Below, one piece after another: positions 29,448-39,962 of a stretch of DNA of 64,000 bases. How positions within the stretch are numbered: position 1 is the first letter of the stretch; each line of letters starts with the position of its first letter. The notes beneath the pieces were generated by a model. That model saw only the letters and a program-made list of their open reading frames with translations, made no database searches and was not told the origin of the DNA. Made by a program: the position numbers and the translations under genes. Source of the DNA: Streptomyces sp. CB02414 (GTDB lineage Bacteria > Actinomycetota > Actinomycetes > Streptomycetales > Streptomycetaceae). The DNA lies in contig NZ_LIPF01000002.1 of assembly GCF_001905385.1 (NCBI RefSeq), positions 806,001-870,000 of the forward strand, written 5' to 3'.

Positions 29448-30085
29448 CGGCGGATCACCTCCTCCGACGCCGGCTCGGTCCCGCCGAAGGTCGAGTCGCC
29501 CTCCTGGACGACCTCTCCCTTGGAGTGCGCGACCTGCTGGACGGTGCCGGGCGCGGCCTCGGTCACCAGGCCCCGGTAGTAGTCCTGCTCGTCCGTGCCC
29601 GGGTAGATGGCGTGGGGCGAGTCGACCATGCCCTCCTCCAGGCCGGCCAGGAGCTGGTCCTTGGTGAAGATGAGGTTGGCGCGACTGGAGTCGGCCAGCT
29701 CGAAATCGTTGGTCATCGTCAGCGCGCGCGTGGGGCACGCCTCGATGCACAGGCCGCACAGGATGCAGCGAGCGTAGTTGATCTGGTAGACGCGCCCGTA
29801 CCGCTCGCCCGGCGAGTAGCGCTCCTCGTCGGTGTTGTCCGCGCCCTCCACGTAGATCGCGTCGGCGGGACACGCCCAGGCGCACAGCTCGCAGCCGACG
29901 CACTTCTCCAGTCCGTCCGGATGGCGGTTGAGCTGGTGCCGTCCGTGGAAGCGCGGAGCGGTGGTCTTCTGCTGCTCCGGGTACTGCTCGGTCAGCCGCT
30001 TCTTGAACATGGCCTTGAAGGTCACACCGAAGCCGGCCACGGGGTTCAGGAAACCGGGGTCGGTCTCCTTGGGTTCCTCAGCCAT
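29444..30085 (-). CDS. nuoI: NADH-quinone oxidoreductase subunit I
   Basis: This 213-residue ferredoxin-like subunit carries two [4Fe-4S] clusters (N6a and N6b) that pass electrons to NuoB. The ligand motifs are [12 protein letters not shown] (near 62-73) and [12 protein letters not shown] (near 107-118). The C-terminal 80 residues are an acidic actinobacterial extension. The ATG at 30085 follows AAGGAGGCG and overlaps the nuoH stop by eight bases; an upstream in-frame GTG would lie inside nuoH. Confidence 0.95.
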   Translation of the reverse strand: MAEEPKETDPGFLNPVAGFGVTFKAMFKKRLTEQYPEQQKTTAPRFHGRHQLNRHPDGLEKCVGCELCAWACPADAIYVEGADNTDEERYSPGERYGRVYQINYARCILCGLCIEACPTRALTMTNDFELADSSRANLIFTKDQLLAGLEEGMVDSPHAIYPGTDEQDYYRGLVTEAAPGTVQQVAHSKGEVVQEGDSTFGGTEPASEEVIRR

Positions 30086-31466
30086 CGGACGCCTCCTTTC
30101 CATCCGTAGATCCGCCCGCAGATCCACCCGTAGATCCGTCACTGTGAGTATCGGGCCCACCACTGACAATCAGCTCTCGCTCCCGGCGCGAACGGCGCCT
30201 GGGCACCGGCGGCAGCTCCTGCCCGGGCAACGGCGGTACGGGGAACCCGCCCGCCATCGGGTCGAAGGCGGCCGGTTCCTCGGGCGGGGCCTCGGCCCGC
30301 TTGCCCTTCTCGCGGTACATGTCGACGACGAAGGACAGCACCAGCAGGACCAGGACGCCGCCGCCGACGTAGAGGGCGATGTCGGTGAACTCGTAGTTCT
30401 CGTTGCGCAGGGCCCGCACGGTCGCCACGAGCATCAGCCAGACCAGGGAGACCGGGATGAGGACCTTCCAGCCGAGCTTCATCAGCTGGTCGTAGCGGAC
30501 GCGCGGGAGCGTGCCGCGCAGCCAGATGAAGAAGAACAGCAGCAGCTGCACCTTGACGACGAACCAGAGCAGCGGCCACCAGCCGTGGTTGGCGCCCTCC
30601 CAGAAGGTGCTGACCGGCCATGGTGCCCGCCAGCCTCCGAGGAAGAGTGTGGTGGCGACCGCAGAGACCGTCACCATGTTCACGTACTCGGCGAGCATGA
30701 ACATCGCGAACTTGATCGACGAGTACTCGGTGTTGAAGCCGCCCACCAGGTCGCCCTCGGACTCCGGCATGTCGAAGGGGGCGCGGTTGGTCTCGCCGAC
30801 CATGGTGACGATGTAGAGGATGAAGGAGACCGGCAGCAGCACGATGTACCAGCGGTCGCTCTGCTGGGCGACGATCTCCGACGTCGACATCGACCCGGAG
30901 TAGAGGAAGACCGAGGCGAACGCGGCGCCCATCGCGATCTCGTAGGAGATCATCTGCGCGCAGGAGCGCAGGCCGCCGAGGAGCGGGTACGTCGATCCGG
31001 AGCTCCAGCCGGCGAGCACGATGCCGTAGATGCCGACCGAGGCGACCGCCAGGATGAACAGCATGGCGATCGGCAGGTCGGTGAGCTGCATCGCGGTGCG
31101 GTGGCCGAAGATCGAGACCTCGTTGCCGGCGGGCCCGAAGGGGATCACCGCGATCGCCATGAAGGCCGGAATGGCCGCGACGATCGGCGCGAGGATGTAC
31201 ACGGCCTTGTCGGCGCGCTTGACGACGACGTCTTCCTTGAGCATCAGCTTGATGCCGTCGGCGAGCGACTGGAGCATGCCCCAGGGGCCGTGCCGGTTGG
31301 GGCCGATGCGCAGCTGCATCCAGGCGACGACCTTGCGCTCCCACACGATGGAGAACAGCACGGTCACCATCAGGAAGGCGAAGCAGAAGACCGCCTTGAC
31401 GACGACCAGCCACCACGGGTCGGTGCCGAACATCGAGAGGTCTTCAGCGGCGAGGTACGGGCTCAT
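30078..31466 (-). CDS. nuoH: NADH-quinone oxidoreductase subunit H
   Basis: This 462-residue membrane subunit helps form the quinone chamber at the junction with the peripheral arm. Visible are [20 protein letters not shown] and the loop-5 acidic motif [22 protein letters not shown] (quoted in part). Eight to nine helices are followed by a basic tail of about 100 residues rich in Pro, Ser and Gly, including the simple stretch [10 protein letters not shown]. The ATG overlaps the nuoG stop (ATGA). Confidence 0.95.
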   Translation of the reverse strand: MSPYLAAEDLSMFGTDPWWLVVVKAVFCFAFLMVTVLFSIVWERKVVAWMQLRIGPNRHGPWGMLQSLADGIKLMLKEDVVVKRADKAVYILAPIVAAIPAFMAIAVIPFGPAGNEVSIFGHRTAMQLTDLPIAMLFILAVASVGIYGIVLAGWSSGSTYPLLGGLRSCAQMISYEIAMGAAFASVFLYSGSMSTSEIVAQQSDRWYIVLLPVSFILYIVTMVGETNRAPFDMPESEGDLVGGFNTEYSSIKFAMFMLAEYVNMVTVSAVATTLFLGGWRAPWPVSTFWEGANHGWWPLLWFVVKVQLLLFFFIWLRGTLPRVRYDQLMKLGWKVLIPVSLVWLMLVATVRALRNENYEFTDIALYVGGGVLVLLVLSFVVDMYREKGKRAEAPPEEPAAFDPMAGGFPVPPLPGQELPPVPRRRSRRERELIVSGGPDTHSDGSTGGSAGGSTDGKEASDG

Positions 31467-33967
31467 GCCTCCACCTCCTTGGGGGCCTCGCCCGCGAGCG
31501 TGGCCGGACCGATGCGGACGAGGGTCCCGGGCAGCACCCCGGCGTCGGAGGCGACGCCGTTGCCGGCCGAGTTCAGCGGGAGCCAGACCACCCGGTCGGG
31601 CATCTCGGTGATCTGGAGCGGGAATTCGACGGCACCGGCGGGTCCGGTGACGGCCAGGAGGTCGCCGTCCTTGACGCCGGCCTCGGCGGCGGTGGCGGCG
31701 GACACCCGCGCGCGTGCGGCGTGCCGGGTGCCGGCCAGCGCCTCGTCGCCCTGCTGCAGCAGCCCCCGGTCGAGCAGCAGCCGGTGCCCGGCCAGTACCG
31801 CCTCACCGGCGGCCGGCCGGGGCAGCGCGCCCGCGGTGTACAGCGGTTCGCCGGCCCGCGGCCCGTCCCAGGCGCCGAGCCGGTCGATCTCCGCGCGGGT
31901 GGTGCGCAGGTCCGGCAGACCCAGGTGCACGTCCATGGCGTCGGCCAGCATCTGCAGGACGCGGGCGTCGGTGGGGGCGAGGCGGCGGGTCATCTGGTCG
32001 GGCTTGAGCGCGGCCTCGAAGAAACGCACCCGGCCCTCCCAGTCGAGGAAGGTCCCGGCCTTCTCGGCGACCGCGGCGACCGGCAGGACGACGTCGGCCT
32101 TCTCGGTGACCTCGCTGGGCCGCAGCTCCAGGGAGACCACGAACCCGGCCTCCGCGAGTGCGGCACGCGCGCGTGCCGGATCGGGCAGGTCCGCGACCTC
32201 CACTCCCGCCACGAGCAGCGCCTGGAGCTCACCCCGGGCGGCGGCCTCGACGATCTCACCGGTGTCGCGGCCGTAGCGGTGCGGGAGGTCGGCCAGTCCC
32301 CAGACCGCGGCGACCTCCTCACGCGCGCGCGGGTCGGTCGCCGGGCGACCGCCCGGCAGCAGCGAGGGCAGCGCCCCCGCCTCGATGGCGCCGCGCTCCC
32401 CGGCCCGGCGCGGGATCCACACCAGCCGCGCGCCGGTCGCGGAAGCGGTCCGTACGGCGGCGGTGAGGCCCCCGGCCACGGACGCCAGCCGCTCGCCCAC
32501 GACGATCACGGCGCCCTCGGCGCGCAGTGCCTCGGCGGCCTGGGTGCCACCGTCCTCCAGGCCGACGCCGCTCGCGAGGGCGTCCAGCCACTCGGTCTCG
32601 GTGCCGGGAGCGGCCGGCAGCAGGGTGCCGCCGGCCTTCTCCAGGCCGCGCGTGGCGTGCGTGGCCAGCGAGAAGACCTTCTGCCCGTGCTTGCGCCAGG
32701 CCTTGCGCAGCCGCAGGAAGACGCCGGGTGCCTCCTCCTCGGACTCGAACCCGACCAGCAGGACGGCGGGCGCCTTCTGCAGCGCGGTGTACGTGACTCC
32801 CGTGCCGTCGAGGTCTCGGCCGCGTCCGGCGACCCTGGAGGCCAGGAAGTCGGCCTCCTCGGTGCTGTGCACGCGCGCGCGGAAGTCGATGTCGTTGGTG
32901 TCGAGCGCCACGCGTGCGAACTTGCTGTACGCGTAGGCGTCCTCCACGGTGAGCCGCCCGCCGGCCAGGACACCGGTCCGGCCCTTCGACGCGAGCAGTC
33001 CCTGCGCGGCGATCTGCAGGGCCTCCGGCCAGGAGGCCGGCTCCAGCTCGCCCTCGGCGCCTCGCACCAGCGGCGTCGTCAGCCGGTCCCGCTGCTGCGC
33101 GTACCGGAAGCCGAAGCGGCCCTTGTCGCAGATCCACTCCTCGTTGACCTCGGGCTCGTTGGCCGCCAGGCGCCGCATGACCTTGCCGCGCCGGTGGTCG
33201 GTGCGGGTCGCGCAGCCGCCGGAGCAGTGCTCGCACACCGACGGCGAGGAGATCAGGTCGAAGGGGCGGGAGCGGAACCGGTACGCCGCCGAGGTGAGCG
33301 CGCCGACCGGGCAGATCTGGATGGTGTTGCCGGAGAAGTACGACTCGAAGGGGTCGCCCTCACCGGTGCCGACCTGCTGGAGCGCGCCCCGCTCGATCAG
33401 CTCGATCATCGGGTCGCCCGCGACCTGGTTGGAGAACCGGGTGCAACGGGCGCACAGCACGCACCGCTCACGGTCGAGCAGCACCTGCGTGGAGATCGGC
33501 ACGGGCTTCTCGTACGTCCGCTTCTTTCCCTCGAAGCGGGAGTCCGCCTGGCCGTGCGACATCGCCTGGTTCTGCAGCGGGCACTCGCCGCCCTTGTCGC
33601 AGACCGGGCAGTCCAGCGGGTGGTTGATGAGCAGCAGCTCCATCACACCGTGCTGGGCCTTCTCCGCGACGGGCGAGGTCAGGTGGGTCTTCACCACCAT
33701 GCCGTCGGTGCAGGTGATGGTGCAGGAGGCCATGGGCTTGCGCTGGCCCTCGACCTCGACGATGCACTGGCGGCAGGCGCCGGCCGGGTCGAGGAGGGGG
33801 TGGTCGCAGAACCGGGGGATCTCGATGCCGAGCTGTTCGGCGGCCCGGATGACCAGGGTGCCCTTGGGCACGCTGATCTCGGCGCCGTCGATCGTCAGCG
33901 TTACGAGGTCCTCCGGCGGGACCGCCGCCTCTCCCCCACCCGAGGGAGCATTGGTGGTCACGGTCAT
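31463..33967 (-). CDS. nuoG: NADH-quinone oxidoreductase subunit G
   Basis: This 834-residue iron-sulfur subunit carries N1b [2Fe-2S] ([15 protein letters not shown] and the following CTITC region), N5 ([16 protein letters not shown]), N4 ([10 protein letters not shown] and CPVGAL) and N7-type ligands (CEHCSGGC ... CDKGRFGF), followed by a molybdopterin-oxidoreductase-like domain that has lost its cofactor role. All N5 and N4 cysteines are present. The last third is Ala/Val-rich and less conserved. Starts at the ATG that overlaps the nuoF stop, after GGAGGTGAA. Confidence 0.95.
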   Translation of the reverse strand: MTVTTNAPSGGGEAAVPPEDLVTLTIDGAEISVPKGTLVIRAAEQLGIEIPRFCDHPLLDPAGACRQCIVEVEGQRKPMASCTITCTDGMVVKTHLTSPVAEKAQHGVMELLLINHPLDCPVCDKGGECPLQNQAMSHGQADSRFEGKKRTYEKPVPISTQVLLDRERCVLCARCTRFSNQVAGDPMIELIERGALQQVGTGEGDPFESYFSGNTIQICPVGALTSAAYRFRSRPFDLISSPSVCEHCSGGCATRTDHRRGKVMRRLAANEPEVNEEWICDKGRFGFRYAQQRDRLTTPLVRGAEGELEPASWPEALQIAAQGLLASKGRTGVLAGGRLTVEDAYAYSKFARVALDTNDIDFRARVHSTEEADFLASRVAGRGRDLDGTGVTYTALQKAPAVLLVGFESEEEAPGVFLRLRKAWRKHGQKVFSLATHATRGLEKAGGTLLPAAPGTETEWLDALASGVGLEDGGTQAAEALRAEGAVIVVGERLASVAGGLTAAVRTASATGARLVWIPRRAGERGAIEAGALPSLLPGGRPATDPRAREEVAAVWGLADLPHRYGRDTGEIVEAAARGELQALLVAGVEVADLPDPARARAALAEAGFVVSLELRPSEVTEKADVVLPVAAVAEKAGTFLDWEGRVRFFEAALKPDQMTRRLAPTDARVLQMLADAMDVHLGLPDLRTTRAEIDRLGAWDGPRAGEPLYTAGALPRPAAGEAVLAGHRLLLDRGLLQQGDEALAGTRHAARARVSAATAAEAGVKDGDLLAVTGPAGAVEFPLQITEMPDRVVWLPLNSAGNGVASDAGVLPGTLVRIGPATLAGEAPKEVEA

Positions 33968-35310
33968 GCGTTCACCTCCGTGCGGTCGGCCCAGGCCGTC
34001 GACTTGGCCGGGTCGAAGGGACAGCCGCGGCCCGTGATGTGCTGCTCGTACTCCTCGCGGAAGTACTTGAGTGAGGAGAAGATCGGCGAGGCGGCACCGT
34101 CGCCGAGGGCGCAGAAGGACTTGCCGTTGATGTTGTCGGCGATGTCGTTCAGCTTGTCGAGGTCGGACATCACGCCCTTGCCCGCCTCGATGTCGCGCAG
34201 CAGCTGCACGAGCCAGTACGTGCCCTCGCGGCACGGCGTGCACTTGCCGCAGGACTCGTGGGCGTAGAACTCGGTCCAGCGGGTGACGGCCCGCACGACG
34301 CAGGTCGTCTCGTCGAAGCACTGGAGCGCCTTGGTGCCGAGCATGGAACCGGCGGCGCCGACTCCCTCGTAGTCGAGGGGGACGTCGAGGTGCTCGTCGG
34401 TGAACATCGGCGTCGAGGAGCCGCCCGGCGTCCAGAACTTGAGGCGGTGGCCCGGGCGCATGCCGCCGCTCATGTCGAGGAGCTGGCGCAGCGTGATGCC
34501 GAGCGGGGCCTCGTACTGGCCGGGGCCCGCGACGTGGCCGCTGAGGGAGTAGAGCGTGAAGCCCGGGGACTTCTCGCTGCCCATCGACCTGAACCAGTCC
34601 TTGCCCTTGTTCAGGATCGCGGGAACTGAAGCGATGGATTCGACGTTATTCACCACAGTCGGGCAGGCATAGAGGCCGGCCACAGCAGGGAAGGGGGGAC
34701 GGAGCCGCGGTTGACCCCGGCGGCCTTCGAGCGAGTCGAGCAGTGCGGTCTCCTCACCGCAGATGTACGCGCCAGCGCCCGCGTGCACGGTGAGTTCGAG
34801 GTCGAGTCCGCTGCCCAGGATGTTCTCGCCGAGGAAGCCGGCCGCGTAGGCCTCGCGCACGGCCTCGTGCAACCGCCGCAGCACTGGGACGACTTCACCA
34901 CGCAGATAGATGAAGGCATGCGAAGACCTGATGGCGTAACACGCGATGACGATGCCCTCGATGAGGCTGTGCGGGTTCGCGAAGAGGAGCGGGATGTCCT
35001 TGCAGGTCCCCGGCTCCGACTCGTCGGCGTTGACAACTAGATAGTGAGGCTTGCCATCTCCCTGGGGAATGAACTGCCATTTCATCCCCGTCGGGAACCC
35101 CGCGCCGCCGCGTCCGCGCAGACCCGAGTCCTTGACGTACGCGATCAGGTCGTCCGGCGACATCGCCAGCGCCTTGCGGAGCCCCTCGTACCCCTCGTGC
35201 CTCCGGTAGACGTCCAGAGTCCAGGACTCGTCCTCGTCCCAGAAGGCCGACAGCACGGGTGCGAGCAGCTTCTCCGGACTGGTGCCCTTGATCTCGGCTG
35301 CCACGGTCAT
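33964..35310 (-). CDS. nuoF: NADH-quinone oxidoreductase subunit F (NADH/FMN-binding)
   Basis: This 448-residue subunit binds NADH and FMN and carries the N3 [4Fe-4S] cluster. The FMN loop [16 protein letters not shown], the NADH site [31 protein letters not shown] and the cluster motif [12 protein letters not shown] are intact. The ATG overlaps the nuoE stop by one base (TGATG). Oddly, from about 34620 to 35095 the codons are rich in A/T third positions (AAA, ATT, GGA, CTA, GTT, TCA, AAT, CAA), unlike the rest of the gene and operon; see findings. Confidence 0.95.
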   Translation of the reverse strand: MTVAAEIKGTSPEKLLAPVLSAFWDEDESWTLDVYRRHEGYEGLRKALAMSPDDLIAYVKDSGLRGRGGAGFPTGMKWQFIPQGDGKPHYLVVNADESEPGTCKDIPLLFANPHSLIEGIVIACYAIRSSHAFIYLRGEVVPVLRRLHEAVREAYAAGFLGENILGSGLDLELTVHAGAGAYICGEETALLDSLEGRRGQPRLRPPFPAVAGLYACPTVVNNVESIASVPAILNKGKDWFRSMGSEKSPGFTLYSLSGHVAGPGQYEAPLGITLRQLLDMSGGMRPGHRLKFWTPGGSSTPMFTDEHLDVPLDYEGVGAAGSMLGTKALQCFDETTCVVRAVTRWTEFYAHESCGKCTPCREGTYWLVQLLRDIEAGKGVMSDLDKLNDIADNINGKSFCALGDGAASPIFSSLKYFREEYEQHITGRGCPFDPAKSTAWADRTEVNA

Positions 35311-36182
35311 CACTCCCCCTCCTCGGCGGTAGGCCCTGCCGGGTGGGAAGGGTCGGATGCCGATGTGTCCTGCGGCGCGTCGTGCGAGCTCAGGTGTTCC
35401 GTCGGGGACGGGTCGTGCACGGCCCGGTCCTGCGGTGCGTCGTGCGGTCCGCCGTCCCGCGGGTGCACCACGCGTGCGGCGGACGCCTCGCCCTTGGCCA
35501 GCTTGAGCCCGGCCAGGGAGGCGGGACCCGCGCTGCCGCCGGCCGCGACGGCGCCGTCCCGCTCGTCGGGGAAGCCCGCCAGGATCCGGGCGGTCTCCTT
35601 GAAGGTGCACAGCGGCGCACCGCGCGTGGGCGTCACCGGCCGTCCCGCGCGCAGGTCGTCCACGAGGCGCCTGACGCTCGCCGGGGTCTGGTTGTCGAAG
35701 AACTCCCAGTTGACCATCACGACCGGCGCGAAGTCGCAGGCCGCATTGCACTCGATGTGCTCCAGGGTGACCTTGCCGTCCTCGGTGGTCTCGCCGTTGC
35801 CGACGCCCAGGTGTTCCTGGAGGGACTCGAAGATGGCGTCGCCGCCCATCACCGCGCACAGCGTGTTGGTGCAGACGCCGACCTGGTAGTCGCCGCTCGG
35901 CCCGCGCCGGTACATGGTGTAGAAGGTGGCGACCGCGGTGACCTCGGCCGTGGTGAGGTCCAGCATGTCCGCGCAGAACTGCATACCGGTGCGCGTGACG
36001 TGCCCCTCCTCGGACTGCACGAGGTGCAGCAGGGGCAGGAGGGCGGACCGGGAGTCCGGGTAGCGGGCGATGATCTCACGCGCGTCGGTCTCCAGCCGGG
36101 CCCGGACGTCGTCCGGGTAGGCGGGCGCGGGCAGTTCCGGCATGCCCAGGCTGACGCCCCGCTCCGAAGAAGAGGTGGTCAC
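35310..36182 (-). CDS. nuoE: NADH-quinone oxidoreductase subunit E
   Basis: This 290-residue thioredoxin-like subunit carries the N1a [2Fe-2S] cluster with ligands in CTNTLC and [15 protein letters not shown]. The conserved core ends near residue 205; the last 80 residues are a low-complexity His/Asp/Pro-rich tail with two HDAPQD repeats, reflected in a repeated DNA block near 35368 and 35431. The GTG start overlaps the nuoD stop (GTGA). Confidence 0.94.
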   Translation of the reverse strand: MTTSSSERGVSLGMPELPAPAYPDDVRARLETDAREIIARYPDSRSALLPLLHLVQSEEGHVTRTGMQFCADMLDLTTAEVTAVATFYTMYRRGPSGDYQVGVCTNTLCAVMGGDAIFESLQEHLGVGNGETTEDGKVTLEHIECNAACDFAPVVMVNWEFFDNQTPASVRRLVDDLRAGRPVTPTRGAPLCTFKETARILAGFPDERDGAVAAGGSAGPASLAGLKLAKGEASAARVVHPRDGGPHDAPQDRAVHDPSPTEHLSSHDAPQDTSASDPSHPAGPTAEEGE

Positions 36183-37501
36183 CGGTCGACGCCTCCCATC
36201 ACGGGGTCGATGGACGCCACGGCCACGATGACGTCGGCGACCTGGCCGCCCTCGCACATCGCCGCCATGGCCTGCAGGTTGGTGAAGGACGGGTCGCGGA
36301 AGTGGACCCGGTAGGGGCGGGTGCCGCCGTCGGACACGACGTGCACCCCGAGCTCGCCCTTGGGCGACTCGACCGCCGTGTACGCCTGTCCCGGCGGCAC
36401 GCGGAAGCCCTCGGTGACCAGCTTGAAGTGGTGGATCAGGGCCTCCATGGAGGTGCCCATGATCTTCTTGATGTGGTCGAGGGAGTTGCCCAGTCCGTCC
36501 GGTCCCAGGGCGAGCTGGGCGGGCCAGGCGATCTTCTTGTCGGCGACCATGACCGGGCCGGGCTGGAGCCGGTCCAGGCACTGCTCGACGATGCGCAGCG
36601 ACTGGCGCATCTCCTCCAGCCGGATCAGGAAGCGGCCGTAGGAGTCGCAGGTGTCGGCGGTCGGGACGTCGAAGTCGTACGTCTCGTAGCCGCAGTACGG
36701 CTGGGTCTTGCGCAGGTCGTGCGGCAGGCCGGTGGAGCGCAGGACCGGGCCGGTGGCGCCCAGGGCCATGCAGCCGGCCAGGTCCAGGTAGCCGACGTCC
36801 TGCATGCGGGCCTTGAAGATGGGGTTCCCGGTGAAGAGCTTGTCGTACTCCGGGAGGTTCTTCTTCAGCTTCTTCACCAGCTCGCGGACCTGGTCGACCG
36901 CGCCGGGCGGCAGGTCCTGGGCGAGTCCGCCCGGGCGGATGTACGCGTGGTTCATCCGCAGGCCGGTGATCAGCTCGTAGACGTCGAGAATCAGTTCACG
37001 ATCGCGGAAGCCGTAGATCATGACGGTGGTGGCGCCGAGCTCCATGCCACCGGTGGCGACGCACACCAGGTGGGAGGAGAGCCGGTTCAGCTCCATGAGC
37101 AGGACCCGGATGATCGTGGCCCGGTCCGGGATCTGGTCCTCGATGCCGAGGAGCTTCTCGACGCCCAGGCAGTACGCCGTCTCGTTGAAGAACGGCGTCA
37201 GGTAGTCCATGCGCGTCACGAAGGTGGTGCCCTGGGTCCACGTCCGGTACTCGAGGTTCTTCTCGATGCCGGTGTGCAGGTAGCCGATGCCGCAGCGGGC
37301 CTCGGTGACCGTCTCGCCGTCGATCTCCAGGATCAGGCGGAGCACACCGTGGGTGGAGGGGTGCTGCGGCCCCATGTTGACGACGATGCGCTCGTCGTCG
37401 GCGCGGGCCGCGGCCTGGACGACCTCGTCCCAGTCGCCGCCGGTGACCGTGTAGACCGTGCCCTCGGTGGTCTCGCGAGGGGAGGCGTGCGAAGTGCTCA
37501 T
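36179..37501 (-). CDS. nuoD: NADH-quinone oxidoreductase subunit D
   Basis: This 440-residue 49-kDa-type subunit forms much of the quinone site with NuoB. Motifs include [14 protein letters not shown] (the quinone-site His) and [17 protein letters not shown] near the N-terminus and the C-terminal ending [11 protein letters not shown] typical of the family. It starts at the ATG overlapping the nuoC stop. Confidence 0.96.
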   Translation of the reverse strand: MSTSHASPRETTEGTVYTVTGGDWDEVVQAAARADDERIVVNMGPQHPSTHGVLRLILEIDGETVTEARCGIGYLHTGIEKNLEYRTWTQGTTFVTRMDYLTPFFNETAYCLGVEKLLGIEDQIPDRATIIRVLLMELNRLSSHLVCVATGGMELGATTVMIYGFRDRELILDVYELITGLRMNHAYIRPGGLAQDLPPGAVDQVRELVKKLKKNLPEYDKLFTGNPIFKARMQDVGYLDLAGCMALGATGPVLRSTGLPHDLRKTQPYCGYETYDFDVPTADTCDSYGRFLIRLEEMRQSLRIVEQCLDRLQPGPVMVADKKIAWPAQLALGPDGLGNSLDHIKKIMGTSMEALIHHFKLVTEGFRVPPGQAYTAVESPKGELGVHVVSDGGTRPYRVHFRDPSFTNLQAMAAMCEGGQVADVIVAVASIDPVMGGVDR

Positions 37502-38270
37502 GAGTACGACCTCCGCTGGTCCGGAGCCGGGATCTGGGCGCCCTTGTACTCGACGGGGATGCCGCCGAGGGGGTAGTCCTTGCGCTGCGGAAAGCCCTGC
37601 CAGTCGTCCGGCATCATGATCCGCGTCAGCGCCGGGTGGCCGTCGAAGACGATGCCGAAGAAGTCGTACGTCTCGCGCTCGTGCCAGTCGTTCGTCGGAT
37701 AGACCGAGAAGAGCGACGGGATGTGCGGGTCGCCGTCGGGCGCGCTGACCTCCAGCCGGATCAGCCGGTTGTGGGTGATCGAGCGCAGGTGGTAGACGGC
37801 GTGCAGCTCGCGGCCCTTGTCGTTCGGGTAGTGGACGCCGCTGACGCCGGTGCACAGTTCGAAGCGCAGGGCCGGGTCGTCGCGCAGGGTGCGGGCGACG
37901 CGGACCAGGTGCTCGCGCTCGATGTGGAAGGTCAGCTCGTCGCGGTCCACGACCGTCTTCTCGATGGCGTTGTCGGGCAGGAGTCCCTGCTCCTCCAGCG
38001 CGCCCTCGAGTTCGTCGGCGACCTCGTCGAACCAGCCGCCGTAGGGCCGGCTCGCCGGTCCGGGGAGCCGGACGGAGCGGACCAGGCCGCCGTAACCGGA
38101 GGTGTCGCCGCCGCCCGCGGCGCCGAACATGCCGCGCTGGACGCGGATCTCCTCGCCGCCCTGGCCGCGCTGACCGGGGAGGTTCTCGGCGGACAGGTCC
38201 TTCTCGGGGTTCACACCGTTCGCGTCACCCGGGGTGTTGTTCTTGTCATCCGCGGTGTTGTTCGCGTCGC

Positions 38271-38274
<4 letters not shown>
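37498..38274 (-). CDS. nuoC: NADH-quinone oxidoreductase subunit C
   Basis: This 258-residue 30-kDa-type subunit of the peripheral arm has a polar N-terminal extension of about 70 residues ([18 protein letters not shown]), then the conserved core ending in [38 protein letters not shown]. NuoC and NuoD are separate, unlike the E. coli fusion. The GTG start overlaps the nuoB stop (GTGA). Confidence 0.95.
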
Positions 38275-38825
<551 letters not shown>

Positions 38826-38837
38826 GTCAAAGGCCCC

Positions 38838-39197
38838 TCAGTCCCATTCCAGGCCGCCGCGCCGCCATACGTACGCGTACGCGACGAAGACGGTGAGCAC
38901 GAAGAGCAGCATCTCCACGAGCCCGAAAATCCCCAGAGCGTCGAAGGTGACGGCCCAGGGGTAGAGGAAGACGATCTCGATATCGAAGATGATGAAGAGC
39001 ATCGCCGTCAGGTAGTACTTGATGGGGAAGCGCCCGCCGCCGGCCGGCGTGGGGGTCGGCTCGATTCCGCACTCGTAGGCCTCGAGCTTCGCCCGGTTGT
39101 ACCGCTTCGGACCGATCAGCGTGGCCATCACCACGGAGAAGATCGCAAAGCCTGCCCCGAGGGCTCCCAGTACGAGGATGGGCGCATACGCGTTCAC
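38838..39197 (-). CDS. nuoA: NADH-quinone oxidoreductase subunit A
   Basis: First gene of the nuo operon, this 119-residue subunit has three membrane helices and the conserved loop AYECGIEPTPTPAGGGRFPIKYYLTAM (quoted in part; the ECG cysteine is the mobile-loop residue). The GTG start (VNAYAPIL) follows GAGGAGCGAGGAG. Candidate Rex and Crp operators lie 105-170 bp upstream, so redox control of the whole operon is likely. Confidence 0.96.
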   Translation of the reverse strand: MNAYAPILVLGALGAGFAIFSVVMATLIGPKRYNRAKLEAYECGIEPTPTPAGGGRFPIKYYLTAMLFIIFDIEIVFLYPWAVTFDALGIFGLVEMLLFVLTVFVAYAYVWRRGGLEWD

Positions 39198-39304
39198 CGC
39201 TCCTCGCTCCTCTCAGTCGGCACTGACTGCTGGCGGTTGCATCGGACTCACAGCCGCCCCAACAGCCCCACGAGCCCCGCTCGTCCCGGCGAAGATCGCG
39301 AACA

Positions 39305-39320
39305 TGTGAAGCAGGTCACA
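39305..39320 (-). promoter_or_regulatory. Rex-type operator upstream of nuoA
   Basis: TGTGA, six bases, TCACA: a perfect match to the two half-sites of the S. coelicolor Rex operator (known form TGTGAACGCGTTCACA). Rex senses NADH/NAD+ and is known to control nuo in S. coelicolor. The site lies about 108 bp before the nuoA start. Base composition of the centre (AGCAGG) departs from the classic A/T- or CG-centred site. Confidence 0.7.
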
Positions 39321-39336
39321 AGCCCAACTGCCTCGC

Positions 39337-39342
39337 ATCTTA
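39337..39342 (-). promoter_or_regulatory. Candidate -10 box of the nuo promoter
   Basis: TAAGAT on the minus strand lies between the two operator-like sites; transcription would start near 39330. No good -35 is seen. Low certainty. Confidence 0.3.
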
Positions 39343-39355
39343 TGCCCGACCCTCT

Positions 39356-39369
39356 GTGATCTGCGACAC
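39356..39369 (+). promoter_or_regulatory. Crp-type site (also a half-matching Rex site) upstream of nuo
   Basis: GTGATCTGCGACAC matches the Streptomyces Crp consensus GTG-N6-GNCAC exactly. Read with the preceding T it also resembles a Rex site with one good half (TGTGA). It would overlap the -35 region of the candidate nuo promoter. Confidence 0.5.
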
Positions 39370-39397
39370 GGGGTATTGCACAAGCTTTGTGATCTCC

Positions 39398-39962
39398 ACC
39401 ACCTGACGAAGGATCATGAAGTCGGATGAGCGGTGATCTTCACACAAGAAGCGTTCAGGTGATCACCAGAGGTGACAATTTCGATCGTCGCCGCTGGCCA
39501 GAGGGGGCGCGCAGCGGACGTCTCAATATCAAGATGGTTCCCTTGCATGCAAACTGGCGCTGGACACGATCACTTGATAGAGGGCGCGTTCACACATCAG
39601 AGGGAGGGGCGGGGTGCGATGTGGACACGTGCACGCGTTCACGAGCGCTCGGCGGCGACTACGGGAGCCGGCCACGCGTGGCGGACGCGGCCGACGGGGT
39701 AACCGTTCCGTGACCTGCGACACATTCATGAGAGGCGTCTGAGAACCGGGCTTGGCCAACTGCCTCAACAAGTGGTAAGCGCGGGGCAATTCGGACGTAA
39801 CGATCAAAGTCCGTGATCACAGGGTGGTTACGGGCCGCCCGCAATGTCCATTAGGGCGTCAATAAGGAGCGACACGCCCGGGATTCGGGGCCCGATTGAA
39901 CAACTGTGGCGCAGCACACGTTTCTTGAAGGTATGGAGGAGCTCCTGATACCGGTTGTCCCT
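39398..39962. other. Remainder of the long nuoA-NlpC/P60 divergent region
   Basis: Together with the operator region the divergent gap is about 765 bp, with noticeably lower G+C than the genes. It contains a second Crp-type site (39710-39723) and several short palindromes such as CACAAGCTTTGTG near 39379-39391. No gene or known riboswitch was recognised; the ydaO blocks seen before the SLT gene are absent here. Confidence 0.6.
39710..39723 (+). promoter_or_regulatory. Crp-type site upstream of the NlpC/P60 gene
   Basis: GTGACCTGCGACAC matches GTG-N6-GNCAC exactly and shares 13 of 14 bases with the site at 39356. It lies about 240 bp before the likely start of the NlpC/P60 gene. Confidence 0.5.

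Noticed and set aside
31721..34267. Long plus-strand open frame of about 848 codons opposite nuoG and nuoF
   Set aside because: It is the antisense shadow of nuoG/nuoF; extreme third-position G+C removes stops on the other strand. The product is Arg/Gly/Asp-rich with no domain, and there is no ribosome site.
34640..34700. Frameshift suspected in nuoF because of the odd base composition
   Set aside because: The reading frame and all conserved residues run straight through; only codon choice changes.
39379..39391. CACAAGCTTTGTG perfect palindrome in the nuo upstream region
   Set aside because: Considered as a Rex operator, but the half-site spacing is wrong (Rex needs TGTGA-N6-TCACA); left as an unexplained short palindrome.
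39400..39962. Possible second c-di-AMP riboswitch before the NlpC/P60 gene
   Set aside because: The AGCGGGGGACCCAG and CCGAACCCGACAGCT blocks are absent; only scattered palindromes are present.
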